Shown here: one piece after another, positions 1-9,093 of the stretch
Position numbering within the stretch: position 1 is the first letter of the stretch
Layout of the letters: each line of letters starts with the position of its first letter
Assembly: GCA_034428395.1 (NCBI GenBank)
Contig: DAOUHX010000424.1
Location: 1-64,000 of the forward strand
Length of the DNA stretch: 64,000 nucleotides
From: Bin5 sp034428395
GTDB lineage: Bacteria > Chloroflexota > Anaerolineae > Caldilineales > Caldilineaceae
Direction of reading: 5' to 3'
Notes under the pieces: generated by a model
What the model was told of the DNA's origin: nothing
The model's input: only the letters and a program-made list of their open reading frames with translations
The model's database searches: none
Translations under genes and position numbers: made by a program

Positions 1-103
1 GCCCCATAAGGCAAAGCCGCCCGACATCCGCAATCTTATGTTCACAAGCATGCAGATCGTGGGACCGGCCGACGCACGAACCGGGACCGATCTGGGAGAC
101 TGA
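1..103 (+). CDS. C-terminal fragment of an unidentified protein (cut by window edge)
   Basis: The frame beginning at base 2 stays open for 33 codons and ends at a TGA at 101-103. The fragment contains RNLMFTSMQIVGPADA and ends in TDLGD. It reads the same direction as the DUF5696 gene 114 bases downstream, so it could be the last gene of the preceding unit. The fragment is too short to assign to a family, and a chance open frame in GC-rich DNA is possible. Confidence 0.4.
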   Translation, partial: PHKAKPPDIRNLMFTSMQIVGPADARTGTDLGD

Positions 104-122
104 GTGAATCGGAACGCTCGGC

Positions 123-154
123 CTCAAAAAGCCTAAGCATAGATCGCTTTTGAG
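123..154. promoter_or_regulatory. Imperfect inverted repeat upstream of the ABC operon
   Basis: CTCAAAAAGC at 123-132 and GCTTTTGAG at 146-154 are complementary apart from one extra A, with a 13-base spacer. It lies in the 113-base gap before the DUF5696 gene, where an operator or attenuator would be expected. Its function is a guess, and no clear -35/-10 pair is visible next to it. Confidence 0.25.
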
Positions 155-216
155 TCCCCAACTTCTCGGAGTGAGGGCGCGTAAGGTTCAAGCGTCAGTG
201 CCGCACGTTCGTCAGG

Positions 217-2499
217 ATGAAACCATTGGTTGCACTAGCGAAACACCTTAGGTTCACGGCTTCCGGCCGTCTATCTGTTCGAATTTGCCTGGTCCTCTGG
301 CTGCTGCTGACAGGGGCAACGCCGGTCGCGGCCGAAGATCCGTCGCCTTTCACCGGCACACAAATGCTGGCAGACGCGGTGCCGGAGGGTTACGACCTCG
401 TTGCCGGCAGCGAGCACCTCGAGCTGTTTATGCACCCGCGCAGCGCGCAGCTGGCCATCCGCGACCTGCGTACGTCGCTTGTGTGGTTGAGTTCGCCGCC
501 CCTGCCGCCGGGGGACGCCGTGCCGGAGAGCCTGCACGGAAAGTTCGGCACCGTCTTCTTCGCCTTTTTCACACGCGGCCAGAGCACGCAGATGCGCCGC
601 GAGGACAGCGTCTCCAAGGTGTCGGGCCTGGAGATCGAGCGCACCGAGCAAGGGGCTGCCGTCCACTACGAGATGGAGGAGCTGGGCGTCGGTCTGACGC
701 TGCGCTACCGCCTCGGGCCGGACTACCTCGAGGTGACCATCGCCGAGGCCGAACTGATCGAGACGGAGGAAAATCTGTTCGTCGGCATCGAGCTGCTGCC
801 CTACCTGGGAGCCGTGCCCCACGCCGAGGAAACGTCGGCCTACTACGTTCTGCCGGACGGGCCCGGCGCGCTGACGTACATCGGCAGGCAGGTCGGTTAT
901 CGCAAGCCCTATAGCACGGTCTCCTACGGCACCGACCGCTATTCCTTTGCCCGGCCGTCCGAGCAGCGCACGCCTCTGCCCGTCTACGGCATCGCCCATG
1001 AAGACGGCGCCGTGATGGGCGTGGCCACGGTCGGATCGGGCGAGAGCTCGATCGAGGCCGGCATCAGCATCGACCCCATGACCTTCAGCCGTGCAAGTCT
1101 GCGGCTGATCTACCGCCGGCTGACGCAGTTTCCACTGCGCAAAGGCGTTTTCAAGGCGTTTTTCGAGACCGACCGGGTCGGCGGCGACCGCGGCATGCGC
1201 TTCTTCTTCTTGGCGGGCAAAGAGGCGAACTGGGTTGGCATGGCGCAGCGCTTCCGCCGGCATCTGATCGAGGACCGCGGGCTCGAGCGGCTGGACGCCT
1301 CTTCGCAGGCGGGCGAGGGCGCCGGTGAGGATGCCGCGCTGCGGCTGCGTCTCATCATGGGCGCGCAAAAACCGGGCCTGATCTGGCGCAGCTTTGTCAG
1401 GGCAACCTCGTTTGCCGAGGCCGCCGAGATCGCCGCCGCCTACGTTGACTTGGGTATGACCCAGCTGGACGTAGTGCTGGTTGGCTGGGAGGCGGACGGC
1501 TACCAGGGAAATCTGCCCAAGCGCTGGCCGCCGGACCGCCGGCTGGGCGGCGCGCGCGGGCTGGAGCGGCTCGCGGAACAGTTGCACGGGCTGGATGTCC
1601 CCCTGTTGGTCGAGGCCGACTATACCCTGGCATTTCTCCAAAACGGAGGGTTCTTCCCCCTCACCGACGGCGTGATCCAGCCCAACTTGCTGCCGGTGAG
1701 CGATCTGGTCGCGTCCGCCGCCAACGTGGAGGTGCCGCGCGAACTGCGTAAGAACCGCTTCTTCCTCAATCCGACTTTCGCCCGCGGCCGCTATCTGGAG
1801 AGAGAGGCCCCGCGCCTCGCGCGGCTGGGCGTGGACGGAATGGAGCTGCGCTGGGCGGGAGAGCTTCTGCTCAAAGATGTAAACCCCAGGTTTCCCCTGG
1901 AACGGACCGATTTCGCCGCCTCCTGGCGCGAGATGCTGATCTTGATCGGCGACACGTTGGGGTCCGCCGCCGCCCAGGGTGGAAACGGTTACGTCCTCGG
2001 CGCGGCCGACACGATCACGCAGCTGCCCCTCTACCGCAGCGACTATCTGTTTTCGGACGAGACGGTTCCGTTCTATCAGATTGCCACGCACGGGCTCGTG
2101 CGGCTCTACGGTGAGGCGACGAACCTCGATTCGGACCCGCAGCGGGACTTCCTGACGCGGCTGGACTATGGCATGCTGCCGACCTACGAGCTCACCTACC
2201 GCCAGCCGATCGTTCTCAACCGGACGACCTACAATGAGCTGTACAGCGCGCAGTTCGAGGAGTGGATAGATAGGGCCGCGACCGAGTACGCGGTCAGCAT
2301 CGGGCAGTTGGGCCACACGGTCGACCAGTTTATCGTTGGGCGCCGTCAACTGGCGCCCCAAGTCTTTGCAACGACCTACGAGGACGGCACAACCGTCTAC
2401 GTTAACTACGGCGACCAGCCCTTTGAAGACGCAGGCATCCGCGTCGATCCACTGGGGTATCTTGTCGTCGAAGGCAAAGACCAGGGACTGGCAGGGTAG
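217..2499 (+). CDS. Secreted DUF5696 family protein
   Basis: A 760-residue protein with an N-terminal signal peptide: basic start, hydrophobic stretch ICLVLWLLLTGATPVAA at about 23-39, cleavage near AEDPSP. The rest resembles the DUF5696 family, which from general knowledge is found beside carbohydrate ABC transporter genes, often in Firmicutes. The middle part (about 390-620) alternates hydrophobic strands and helices like a TIM-barrel glycosidase (VDLGMTQLDVVLVGWEADGY, then LGVDGMELRW), so a polysaccharide-active role outside the membrane is plausible but unproven. It is first in a run of closely spaced genes, with the next ATG 4 bases after its stop. The Shine-Dalgarno sequence is weak (GTCAGG immediately before ATG). 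Family assignment comes from recognition of sequence style and context, not a search. Confidence 0.75.
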   Translation: MKPLVALAKHLRFTASGRLSVRICLVLWLLLTGATPVAAEDPSPFTGTQMLADAVPEGYDLVAGSEHLELFMHPRSAQLAIRDLRTSLVWLSSPPLPPGDAVPESLHGKFGTVFFAFFTRGQSTQMRREDSVSKVSGLEIERTEQGAAVHYEMEELGVGLTLRYRLGPDYLEVTIAEAELIETEENLFVGIELLPYLGAVPHAEETSAYYVLPDGPGALTYIGRQVGYRKPYSTVSYGTDRYSFARPSEQRTPLPVYGIAHEDGAVMGVATVGSGESSIEAGISIDPMTFSRASLRLIYRRLTQFPLRKGVFKAFFETDRVGGDRGMRFFFLAGKEANWVGMAQRFRRHLIEDRGLERLDASSQAGEGAGEDAALRLRLIMGAQKPGLIWRSFVRATSFAEAAEIAAAYVDLGMTQLDVVLVGWEADGYQGNLPKRWPPDRRLGGARGLERLAEQLHGLDVPLLVEADYTLAFLQNGGFFPLTDGVIQPNLLPVSDLVASAANVEVPRELRKNRFFLNPTFARGRYLEREAPRLARLGVDGMELRWAGELLLKDVNPRFPLERTDFAASWREMLILIGDTLGSAAAQGGNGYVLGAADTITQLPLYRSDYLFSDETVPFYQIATHGLVRLYGEATNLDSDPQRDFLTRLDYGMLPTYELTYRQPIVLNRTTYNELYSAQFEEWIDRAATEYAVSIGQLGHTVDQFIVGRRQLAPQVFATTYEDGTTVYVNYGDQPFEDAGIRVDPLGYLVVEGKDQGLAG

Positions 2500-2503
2500 C
2501 GGC

Positions 2504-3376
2504 ATGAAACTGAGCCTGCGAAAGCAGCAGATCATATGGGGATATATCTTTGTAAGCCCCTGGATTGTGGGTACGCTGCTTCTCTTCGCGTGGCCGCTGG
2601 TTCGATCGCTGCTTCTGAGTTTTCAGAGGGTCACCGGGCTGGTCGAGCTGAAGAGCGAGTGGGCCGGACTCACAAACTACAGCGAAGCATTCCGCGAGGA
2701 CGTGCGCCTGATTCCCACACTGACCGAAACACTCTCCGACCTGGCGCTCGATCTGCCCCTGATTCTCATCTTCTCCCTGATTATGGCGATCCTGCTGGCC
2801 AGGGTGCGGCGCGGGCAGACGACGCTGCGGGCCATCTTCTTCATGCCCGTCGTCATCGGTAGCGCCGGCGTCATCCAGGAGCTGCTGCGCGCCGGCGCGG
2901 GCGACGAGGTCATGATGTCGACCATGGAGCCAATTCTGGTCTCCGCCGAATCGTCGCCGCTGGAGGGCGGCATCGTTACCCCGATCCAGGCCACGCTGGA
3001 CCGGCTGACCCTGATTATCTGGCGCACAGGCGTCCAGATCCTGCTCTTCGTCGCCGGCTTGAACAGCATTCCCCCCAGCCTCTACGAGGCCGCGTACGTC
3101 GACGGCTCGACCGACTGGGAAGCCTTCTGGAAGATCACCCTGCCGATGCTTTCGCCGGTAATCCTGGTCGCCGCCATCTATACGCTGGTCGACTCCTTCA
3201 CCGATCCACTCAACAAGGTCGTCGACTACATAATGGACGTCAGCATCGGCGCGTCCCTGCGGCTCGACTACGGCGCCGCGCTGGGCTGGATCTATTTTCT
3301 GTTGGTCTTTGTGCTGATCGTACTGCTCGTGCGCCTGTCGTCCGGCCTTGTCTTCTACGCGGGAGAGCGAACATGA
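2504..3376 (+). CDS. Carbohydrate ABC transporter permease (MalF/UgpA type)
   Basis: A 290-residue inner-membrane permease with about six hydrophobic segments (for example GYIFVSPWIVGTLLLFAWPL near the N-terminus). Its cytoplasmic EAA loop reads EAAYVDGSTDWEAFWKITLP, the site where the ATPase docks in the CUT1 family. The ATG at 2504 is chosen because it starts the homologous region and lies 4 bases after the DUF5696 stop; the same frame stays open upstream but only in shadow of that gene. The protein is a little short between transmembrane segments 3 and 5, where an unusual segment (about residues 133-170, MMSTMEPILVSAESS) replaces part of the usual loop. The stop overlaps the next gene by four bases (ATGA), suggesting translational coupling. 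Confidence 0.9.
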   Translation: MKLSLRKQQIIWGYIFVSPWIVGTLLLFAWPLVRSLLLSFQRVTGLVELKSEWAGLTNYSEAFREDVRLIPTLTETLSDLALDLPLILIFSLIMAILLARVRRGQTTLRAIFFMPVVIGSAGVIQELLRAGAGDEVMMSTMEPILVSAESSPLEGGIVTPIQATLDRLTLIIWRTGVQILLFVAGLNSIPPSLYEAAYVDGSTDWEAFWKITLPMLSPVILVAAIYTLVDSFTDPLNKVVDYIMDVSIGASLRLDYGAALGWIYFLLVFVLIVLLVRLSSGLVFYAGERT

Positions 3377-4326
3377 TCCAAGGGCTTGCCGGGTCGATCG
3401 CAAGCCGGCTTGCCCACTGGCGAGCGCGGCCTTTGGGCAGCTGGGAACATACGTGGCGGGTATTCCGGCGGCGCCTCGGCACGCTGCTGCGCTGGATCAT
3501 CCTGCTCGACTTCGCCTACATCTTCCTCTTTCCGGTGATCTTCATGATCACCACCTCGATCAAAACGGTGCACGAGCTGAACAACCCCGCGGTCAACTGG
3601 ATTTCTCGCACGCCGACGAATGAAGGCTACCTGCTTGCCTTGGAGGTGCTGCAGTACATGGACGGCGTGCGCGTCAGCCTCGGGACCAGCCTGGCTGCCG
3701 CCGTCGGCCAGACGCTGATCGGCGCCATGGTTGCCTACGGCTTCGCCCGCATACGCTTTCCGGGGCGCGATTTTCTGTTCGCCCTGCTGCTGTTCACGAT
3801 CGTGGTGCCGCCGCAGACGACGATGGTGCCGCAGTTCATGCTGTATACCGACCTGAAGTGGACCAATACCTATCTTCCCCTGGTCGTGCCGCCGTTTCTG
3901 AGCTACGGCGTGCGCGGCGGGATTCTCCTGATTGTCTTCCGCCAGTTCTTCCGCGGGCTCCCTTACGAGCTTGAGGACGCGGCCCACGTTGACGGCGCCG
4001 GGCCTTTCCGCATCTTCTGGCAGATCATGCTGCCGCTGGCCAAACCAGCCATCCTCGTAGTCATGCTCTTCTCCCTGGTGTGGACCTGGAACGACAACTT
4101 CACGCCCTGGCTGGTGCTGCGCGACAATACGCTCTATACGCTGACGCAGCGGATGGAGATTTTCAACTCGCTGCTCAATAACTTCAGCGGTTCAACGTAT
4201 ACCAGGCTGGAGGAGAACACCTTCATGGCTGCTGTCACGTTGACCGTGTTGCCTGTGCTGTTGATCTACCTGTTCGCCCAGCGGTATTTCACGCAGAGCA
4301 TCGACAGAACGGGCCTGGTGGAGTAG
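3373..4326 (+). CDS. Carbohydrate ABC transporter permease (MalG/UgpE type)
   Basis: A 317-residue membrane permease and partner of the upstream MalF-type subunit. The hydrophobic segments begin around residue 40 (LRWIILLDFAYIFLFPVIFMI), after an N-terminal cytoplasmic extension of about 35 residues. The EAA loop is recognisable as EDAAHVDGAGPFRIFWQIML, with the conserved Gly of the motif. The ATG at 3373 overlaps the previous stop (ATGA) and fixes the start. In CUT1 importers the MalF- and MalG-type subunits form a heterodimer that needs a peripheral solute-binding protein and an ATPase. The binding protein follows directly; no ATPase gene is in this cluster. Confidence 0.92.
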   Translation: MIQGLAGSIASRLAHWRARPLGSWEHTWRVFRRRLGTLLRWIILLDFAYIFLFPVIFMITTSIKTVHELNNPAVNWISRTPTNEGYLLALEVLQYMDGVRVSLGTSLAAAVGQTLIGAMVAYGFARIRFPGRDFLFALLLFTIVVPPQTTMVPQFMLYTDLKWTNTYLPLVVPPFLSYGVRGGILLIVFRQFFRGLPYELEDAAHVDGAGPFRIFWQIMLPLAKPAILVVMLFSLVWTWNDNFTPWLVLRDNTLYTLTQRMEIFNSLLNNFSGSTYTRLEENTFMAAVTLTVLPVLLIYLFAQRYFTQSIDRTGLVE

Positions 4327-4331
4327 CTGCC

Positions 4332-7280
4332 ATGCGACCAATCAAGAAACTCAGGAATGCGACCCTGCTCCTCGTCTCGGCGCTGTTGCTGTGTCAGGCG
4401 CCGGGCGCGGCCAAAGCGTCGGAAGGCGGGAGCCCGGCGCTGCCCGCCGCACAGCAGCAGGAAGGCATCGGTGTCCAGTATTTCCTCGAAACGACATACG
4501 CCGACGTCCTCGACGGCTACCTCGCGGCCGGACATCAGCCCGTGTCCGACGTCGATATCAGGATTCCCGGCGGTCAGTACGTTGATGCCGACGCGCCCGG
4601 CTTGAGCGTTGCCGACGAATTCGAGGGCGAAGCGGGATCGGTCCTGCTCTGGGAATCGGAAGTGGGATGGGTCGAGTGGGAGTTTGACGCGCCCCGCAGC
4701 GGCCTCTACGAGATCGGCATCGACTACTACGCGCTTGAGGGCAAGCGTTCCGCCGTATGGCGCGAGGTGCATATCAACGGCGAACGGCCCTTCGTCGAGG
4801 CCAAGCAGTTCCTCTTCCCGCGCATCTGGAACGACCAGCGCGAACCGAGACAGGACAATCGCGGTTGGGACGTGCGGCCGCCGCAGCATGAGATTTTCGC
4901 CTGGCAGGAACGGCGCCTGGAAGACGCCAACGGCATGTATCTCGACCCGATTCGCTTCTATTTTCGCGAGGGACCGAACCGCATCCGCTTGATCGCACAC
5001 AGGGAGCCGATCGCGATCGCGTCACTGCGCGTACTGTCGCCGCTGGCGCTGCCGACCTACGCCGAGCGCCTCGCGCAGTGGCGCGCCTCCGGCTTAGAGG
5101 AGGCAAGCGATGTCCTGGTCCAGGTGCAGGCCGAGCATACCTATGCCAAATCTGAACCGACCATCCGCCGCGAGGTCAGCTATGACACGACCGTGATACC
5201 CTCCGCCGGCACCGGCTTCAAGCTGAACACCTTCGGCGGCTACCGCTGGCGCCAGGCCGGCCAGACCGCCTCGTGGCAGGTCAGCGTGCCCGAAGACGGC
5301 CTCTATAACATCAGCCTGAGAGCGTGGCAGGCCTTCGCTGACGGGAGGCCCTCCTTGCGAACGCTGCGAATCAACGGCGAGATCCCCTTCGCCGAGATGC
5401 GCGAGTTCCAGGTCGGATACGACCGCCACTGGCAGACGGTGACCCTTGCCGACGGCGAGGGCAATCCCTATCTGTTCTACCTCGAGCGCGGCGAGCACGT
5501 GCTCAGCCTGCAGGCCACCGTCGGCTCGTTCGGTCCTACGGTACGGGCCGTCGAGGAGATTCTGCTGGAGCTGTCGGAGATCTCGCGCCGCATCGTCATG
5601 ATCACCGGCGCGCGCCCCGACCCCTTCGTCATCTACGAGGTCGACCAGAAGATCCCGAACCTGTTGGGCTGGCTGACCGACATCTCAGACCGGCTGGAGG
5701 CCCAGAAGCTCTATCTGACCGGAGTCGCCGGGCAGCGGCCCAACAATGTCGCCACGCTTGAAATCGTCCAGGACCAGCTACACGACCTCGTGCGCGAGCC
5801 GGACACCATCCCCTTCCGCCTGGAGGATCTGGGCCGCAGCCAGGGCCAGCTCGGCGACTGGGTCGTGCGCCTCAAAGAGCAGTGGCTGGAACTGGACTGG
5901 CTGGCGGTCTCCGCGCCGGAAACCGAAGTGCCCAACAAGCCATACAGCGTGTTCGCCGCGACCATCAGTTCGATCTCACAGTTCCTGGTCTCCTTCAGCC
6001 AGGACTACAACTCGGTCGGGAGCGTTTACACCGCGTCGGGTGATGAGGTGCTGCTCACGGTCTGGGTCGGACGCGGCCTTGAGTGGGCGCTGATTCTGCG
6101 CGATATGATCGACGACGACTTCACGCCCCGCACCGGCATCAAGGTGAACGTGCGCGTGATGCCGGCCGAGCAGATGAACGTGGGTGGCCTCAACGCCGTC
6201 CTGCTGGCGATGACCGCGGGAGAGGCGCCGGACGTGGCCATGGCGTTGAATCCCAACCTGCCGATCGAGTTTGCCATCCGCAACGGCGTCATCGACCTCA
6301 GACAGTTTGAAGATTTCGAGGAAGTCGTCGGACGCTTCCGGCCGGGCGCGCTGATCCCGTACCAGTACCGGGAAGGGACCTTTGCCCTGCCGGAGACGCA
6401 GGACTTCAATATGCTCTTCTTCCGCACCGACATCCTGAGCGAACTGGACCTGCCGGTGCCCGAGACATGGGAGGAGATCTATACGGCGGTCATCGAGCTG
6501 CAGCAGTACGGTCTCAACTTTTTCTACGAGGCGCCCGCACCCAGCGCAGTGGGCGGTCTGACCGATGCCGGGCTGATGCCGATACTTTTCCAGGAGGGAG
6601 GAGAGTGGTATACCCAGGACGGGATGCGATCGGCTCTGAATACGCCGGAAGGACTGGCCGCATTCAAGACCTGGACAGAGCTGTTCATCAGCTACAGGCT
6701 TCCGCTGCAGGCCGATTTCTTCACCCGGTTCCGCATGGGCCAGATGCCGATGGGAGTCTCCAACTACTGGACGTACGTGCGCTTCAAGACGGCCGCACCT
6801 GAGCTGCGCGGCCGCTGGGCAATGGCCCCGATGCCGGGCACACCGCTGGAGGACGGGCGCATCGATCGCACCAATGGCGGCCGCGGCCAGGCTATCGCCA
6901 TGTTCCGCGATACCGAGCACCCGGAAGAGGCCTGGGAGTTCATGAAGTGGTGGACCGACGAGGACACACAGATCCGCTACGGCTCGGAGGTCGAGGCATT
7001 GCTCGGCGTCGAGGCGCGCTGGAATACGGCCAACGTTGCTGCCCTGCAGCGGCTGCCGTGGGACGCACACGATATCGAGGCCATCCTGGAACAGTGGCAC
7101 TGGTTCAAGGAGACGCCGGTTGTGTTGGGCGGCTACTTTACACCCCGCCACATCTATAACGCCTGGAACAAGACCGTTCTGCAAGGGGAGCATCCCCGCG
7201 ACGCGCTGGAGGAGGCTGTACGTGAGATCAACAAAGAGATGCGCAAGAAGCAAGAAGAGTTCGGGTTGATCGAGCCATGA
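4332..7280 (+). CDS. Giant extracellular solute-binding protein with two N-terminal carbohydrate-binding-like modules
   Basis: At 982 residues this is about twice the usual size of a family 1 sugar-binding protein. A signal peptide is visible (ATLLLVSALLLCQAPGAAKA, cleavage near residue 30). Residues of about 100-235 and 270-420 look like two copies of a beta-sandwich module; the matching motifs are YEIGIDYYALEGKRS...INGERPFVEAKQF and YNISLRAWQAFADGR...INGEIPFAEMREF. A linker region to about 560 is followed by a solute-binding fold from about residue 570: VLLTVWVGRGLEW, PDVAMALNPNLPIEFAIRNGV, FFRTDILSELDLPVPETWEE, GVSNYWTY and EEAWEFMKWWTDE. It begins 5 bases after a permease stop and overlaps the next permease by four bases. 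It probably presents glycans or sugars to both flanking permease pairs. Confidence 0.88.
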   Translation: MRPIKKLRNATLLLVSALLLCQAPGAAKASEGGSPALPAAQQQEGIGVQYFLETTYADVLDGYLAAGHQPVSDVDIRIPGGQYVDADAPGLSVADEFEGEAGSVLLWESEVGWVEWEFDAPRSGLYEIGIDYYALEGKRSAVWREVHINGERPFVEAKQFLFPRIWNDQREPRQDNRGWDVRPPQHEIFAWQERRLEDANGMYLDPIRFYFREGPNRIRLIAHREPIAIASLRVLSPLALPTYAERLAQWRASGLEEASDVLVQVQAEHTYAKSEPTIRREVSYDTTVIPSAGTGFKLNTFGGYRWRQAGQTASWQVSVPEDGLYNISLRAWQAFADGRPSLRTLRINGEIPFAEMREFQVGYDRHWQTVTLADGEGNPYLFYLERGEHVLSLQATVGSFGPTVRAVEEILLELSEISRRIVMITGARPDPFVIYEVDQKIPNLLGWLTDISDRLEAQKLYLTGVAGQRPNNVATLEIVQDQLHDLVREPDTIPFRLEDLGRSQGQLGDWVVRLKEQWLELDWLAVSAPETEVPNKPYSVFAATISSISQFLVSFSQDYNSVGSVYTASGDEVLLTVWVGRGLEWALILRDMIDDDFTPRTGIKVNVRVMPAEQMNVGGLNAVLLAMTAGEAPDVAMALNPNLPIEFAIRNGVIDLRQFEDFEEVVGRFRPGALIPYQYREGTFALPETQDFNMLFFRTDILSELDLPVPETWEEIYTAVIELQQYGLNFFYEAPAPSAVGGLTDAGLMPILFQEGGEWYTQDGMRSALNTPEGLAAFKTWTELFISYRLPLQADFFTRFRMGQMPMGVSNYWTYVRFKTAAPELRGRWAMAPMPGTPLEDGRIDRTNGGRGQAIAMFRDTEHPEEAWEFMKWWTDEDTQIRYGSEVEALLGVEARWNTANVAALQRLPWDAHDIEAILEQWHWFKETPVVLGGYFTPRHIYNAWNKTVLQGEHPRDALEEAVREINKEMRKKQEEFGLIEP

Positions 7281-8182
7281 TGGACCAATTTCAAGAGCGC
7301 TGGCGTAGCGAAGGACGCTGGCAGCTGATCGGATACGCCTTCATGGCGCCCTATCTGCTCCTGTTCCTGATCTTTGTCGTCGGGCCTGTCGTCAGCGCCA
7401 TCTATCTCAGTTTCACCTACTTCAATATCCTCGAGGCACCGCGCTGGATCGGCTGGACCAACTACCGCTCCCTGCTGGTGGATGATGAGATCTTTCTGAT
7501 CGCCATCGCAAACACCTTCACCTTTGCCTTTGTCACCGGCCCGGTCTCGTTCGTCGCCTCGTTCCTGCTGGCTTGGCTGCTGAACCGGATGCGGTTCCGC
7601 ACGATCTATGTTCTCGCCTACTACACACCGTCGATCGGCAGTGCGATCGCGGCCTCCTTCGTCTGGCGGATTCTGCTCAGCGGCGACCGCTACGGGACGC
7701 TCAACAACGCACTGATCAGCACCGGGATACTCGACGAGCCCATCCAGTTCCTGGCCGAGCAGGCCTACATCATGCCGGCCATCATCGTAGTCTCGCTGTG
7801 GATGAGCCTGGGCACCGGCTTCCTTGTCTTTCTGGCCGGTCTGCAGACTGTCCCCAAGGAGCTGTACGAGGCCGGCAAGGTGGACGGCATACCCAACGCC
7901 TGGGTTGAATTGGTCAAAATCACACTGCCGATCATGCGCCCGCAACTGCTTTTCGGCACCGTCATCAGCATTGTTAACTCCTTTGCCGTCTTCCAGGTGG
8001 CTGTGGCCCTGGTCGGCTTCCCCAGCCCGCTCTACGCCGGCCATGTTATCATCACGCATCTGTATGACTACGCCTTTGTGCGCTTTGAAATGGGCTACGC
8101 CTCCGCCATTGCGGTGCTGCTGTTCGCCTTCACCTTCATGCTGGGGCGCGTAAGCGTGCGACTCCTCTCGTCTGAAGATTGA
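7277..8182 (+). CDS. Carbohydrate ABC transporter permease (MalF/UgpA type), second pair
   Basis: A 301-residue inner-membrane permease with six predicted transmembrane helices, the first being AFMAPYLLLFLIFVVGPVVSAIYLSF. The EAA loop is YEAGKVDGIPNAWVELVKIT. Its start overlaps the stop of the solute-binding gene (ATGA), so the two are probably co-translated. It is more typical of CUT1 permeases than the copy at 2504, which supports two separate permease heterodimers rather than a recent duplication. Substrate cannot be read from the sequence. Confidence 0.93.
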   Translation: MMDQFQERWRSEGRWQLIGYAFMAPYLLLFLIFVVGPVVSAIYLSFTYFNILEAPRWIGWTNYRSLLVDDEIFLIAIANTFTFAFVTGPVSFVASFLLAWLLNRMRFRTIYVLAYYTPSIGSAIAASFVWRILLSGDRYGTLNNALISTGILDEPIQFLAEQAYIMPAIIVVSLWMSLGTGFLVFLAGLQTVPKELYEAGKVDGIPNAWVELVKITLPIMRPQLLFGTVISIVNSFAVFQVAVALVGFPSPLYAGHVIITHLYDYAFVRFEMGYASAIAVLLFAFTFMLGRVSVRLLSSED

Positions 8183-8206
8183 GATGTAAGGATCAGGTAC
8201 GATGCA

Positions 8207-9082
8207 ATGACCCAAATAGCGCCGACCAAGCCCCGATTCCGCCGCCCCATTCTGCGGGTGAACTGGACCTATGTCTGGATGTTGCCCATGGCGCTGGCGA
8301 TGATCATCCCCCTCGTCTATACAGTCTCCTTTGCCTTTAAGCCGCTGGAAGAGCTTTTCCTGTTCCCGCCGCCGCTCTTTCCCAAAAGGCCGACGACCGA
8401 CAACTTCCAGCAGCTGGTCCTGGCGACCTCGAGTATGACGGTGCCCTTTTCACGCAACATCTTCAACACAGTGGTGACCAGTGTCGCGGTCATGGTAGGA
8501 ACGGTCGCAATCGGCTCGCTGGCGGCCTATCCTCTGGCCAAGTACCCGCTGTGGGGAAAGAACTTCGTATTCGCGGTGGTCATCTCGGCGCTGATGTTTT
8601 CGCCGGAAGTGACACAAATCCCGCGTTACCTGATCGTCAATGAGCTGGGCATGATCGACACCTTCGGCGCACTGATTATCCCCAACCTGGCGCTGCCCCT
8701 GGGGCTGTTTCTCATGAAGCAGTTCATGGAGGGCGTGCCCTCGGAGCTGCTCGAAGCCTCCCGGATCGACGGCGCAGGTGAGCTGCGGATCTTCGCGCAG
8801 ATCATGATGCCCCTGACGCGCCCGGCCTGGGCAACGCTTGCGATCTTCAGTTTCATTCCAACCTGGAACGACTACTTCACGCCGCTGATCTTCACACGAA
8901 GCGAGTCGATGAAGACCTTGACGCTGGCAATGCAGACGATCGGCAGCGGCGCGACCACGGTCGCCCGCTATGGCGCAGTCTTCGCCGCGGCCTTCTTGGT
9001 GCTGCTCCCCCCCGTCGTCCTCTTCATCTTCATGCAGCGAAGGGTACTCGATACGATGGCCTATTCCGGGATCAAGAGCTAG
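8207..9082 (+). CDS. Carbohydrate ABC transporter permease (MalG/UgpE type), second pair
   Basis: A 291-residue permease with N-terminal hydrophobic segment YVWMLPMALAMIIPLVYTVS and an EAA loop LEASRIDGAGELRIFAQIMM. An upstream ATG at 8202 is followed by a stop after two codons, so 8207 is the start; AAGGA at 8188-8192 may serve as ribosome binding site, though it is distant. It is the fourth permease gene in the cluster and the MalG-type partner of the preceding one. Both pairs lack an ATPase gene nearby; in many bacteria a shared MsmX/MalK-type ATPase encoded elsewhere energises several CUT1 importers. Confidence 0.93.
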   Translation: MTQIAPTKPRFRRPILRVNWTYVWMLPMALAMIIPLVYTVSFAFKPLEELFLFPPPLFPKRPTTDNFQQLVLATSSMTVPFSRNIFNTVVTSVAVMVGTVAIGSLAAYPLAKYPLWGKNFVFAVVISALMFSPEVTQIPRYLIVNELGMIDTFGALIIPNLALPLGLFLMKQFMEGVPSELLEASRIDGAGELRIFAQIMMPLTRPAWATLAIFSFIPTWNDYFTPLIFTRSESMKTLTLAMQTIGSGATTVARYGAVFAAAFLVLLPPVVLFIFMQRRVLDTMAYSGIKS

Positions 9083-9093
9083 AAAAGGTACGA

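Noticed and set aside
271..2535. 754-codon open frame on the - strand opposite the DUF5696 gene
   Set aside because: It is antisense to a recognised secreted protein, has no domain-like pattern, and arises from GC-rich third positions.
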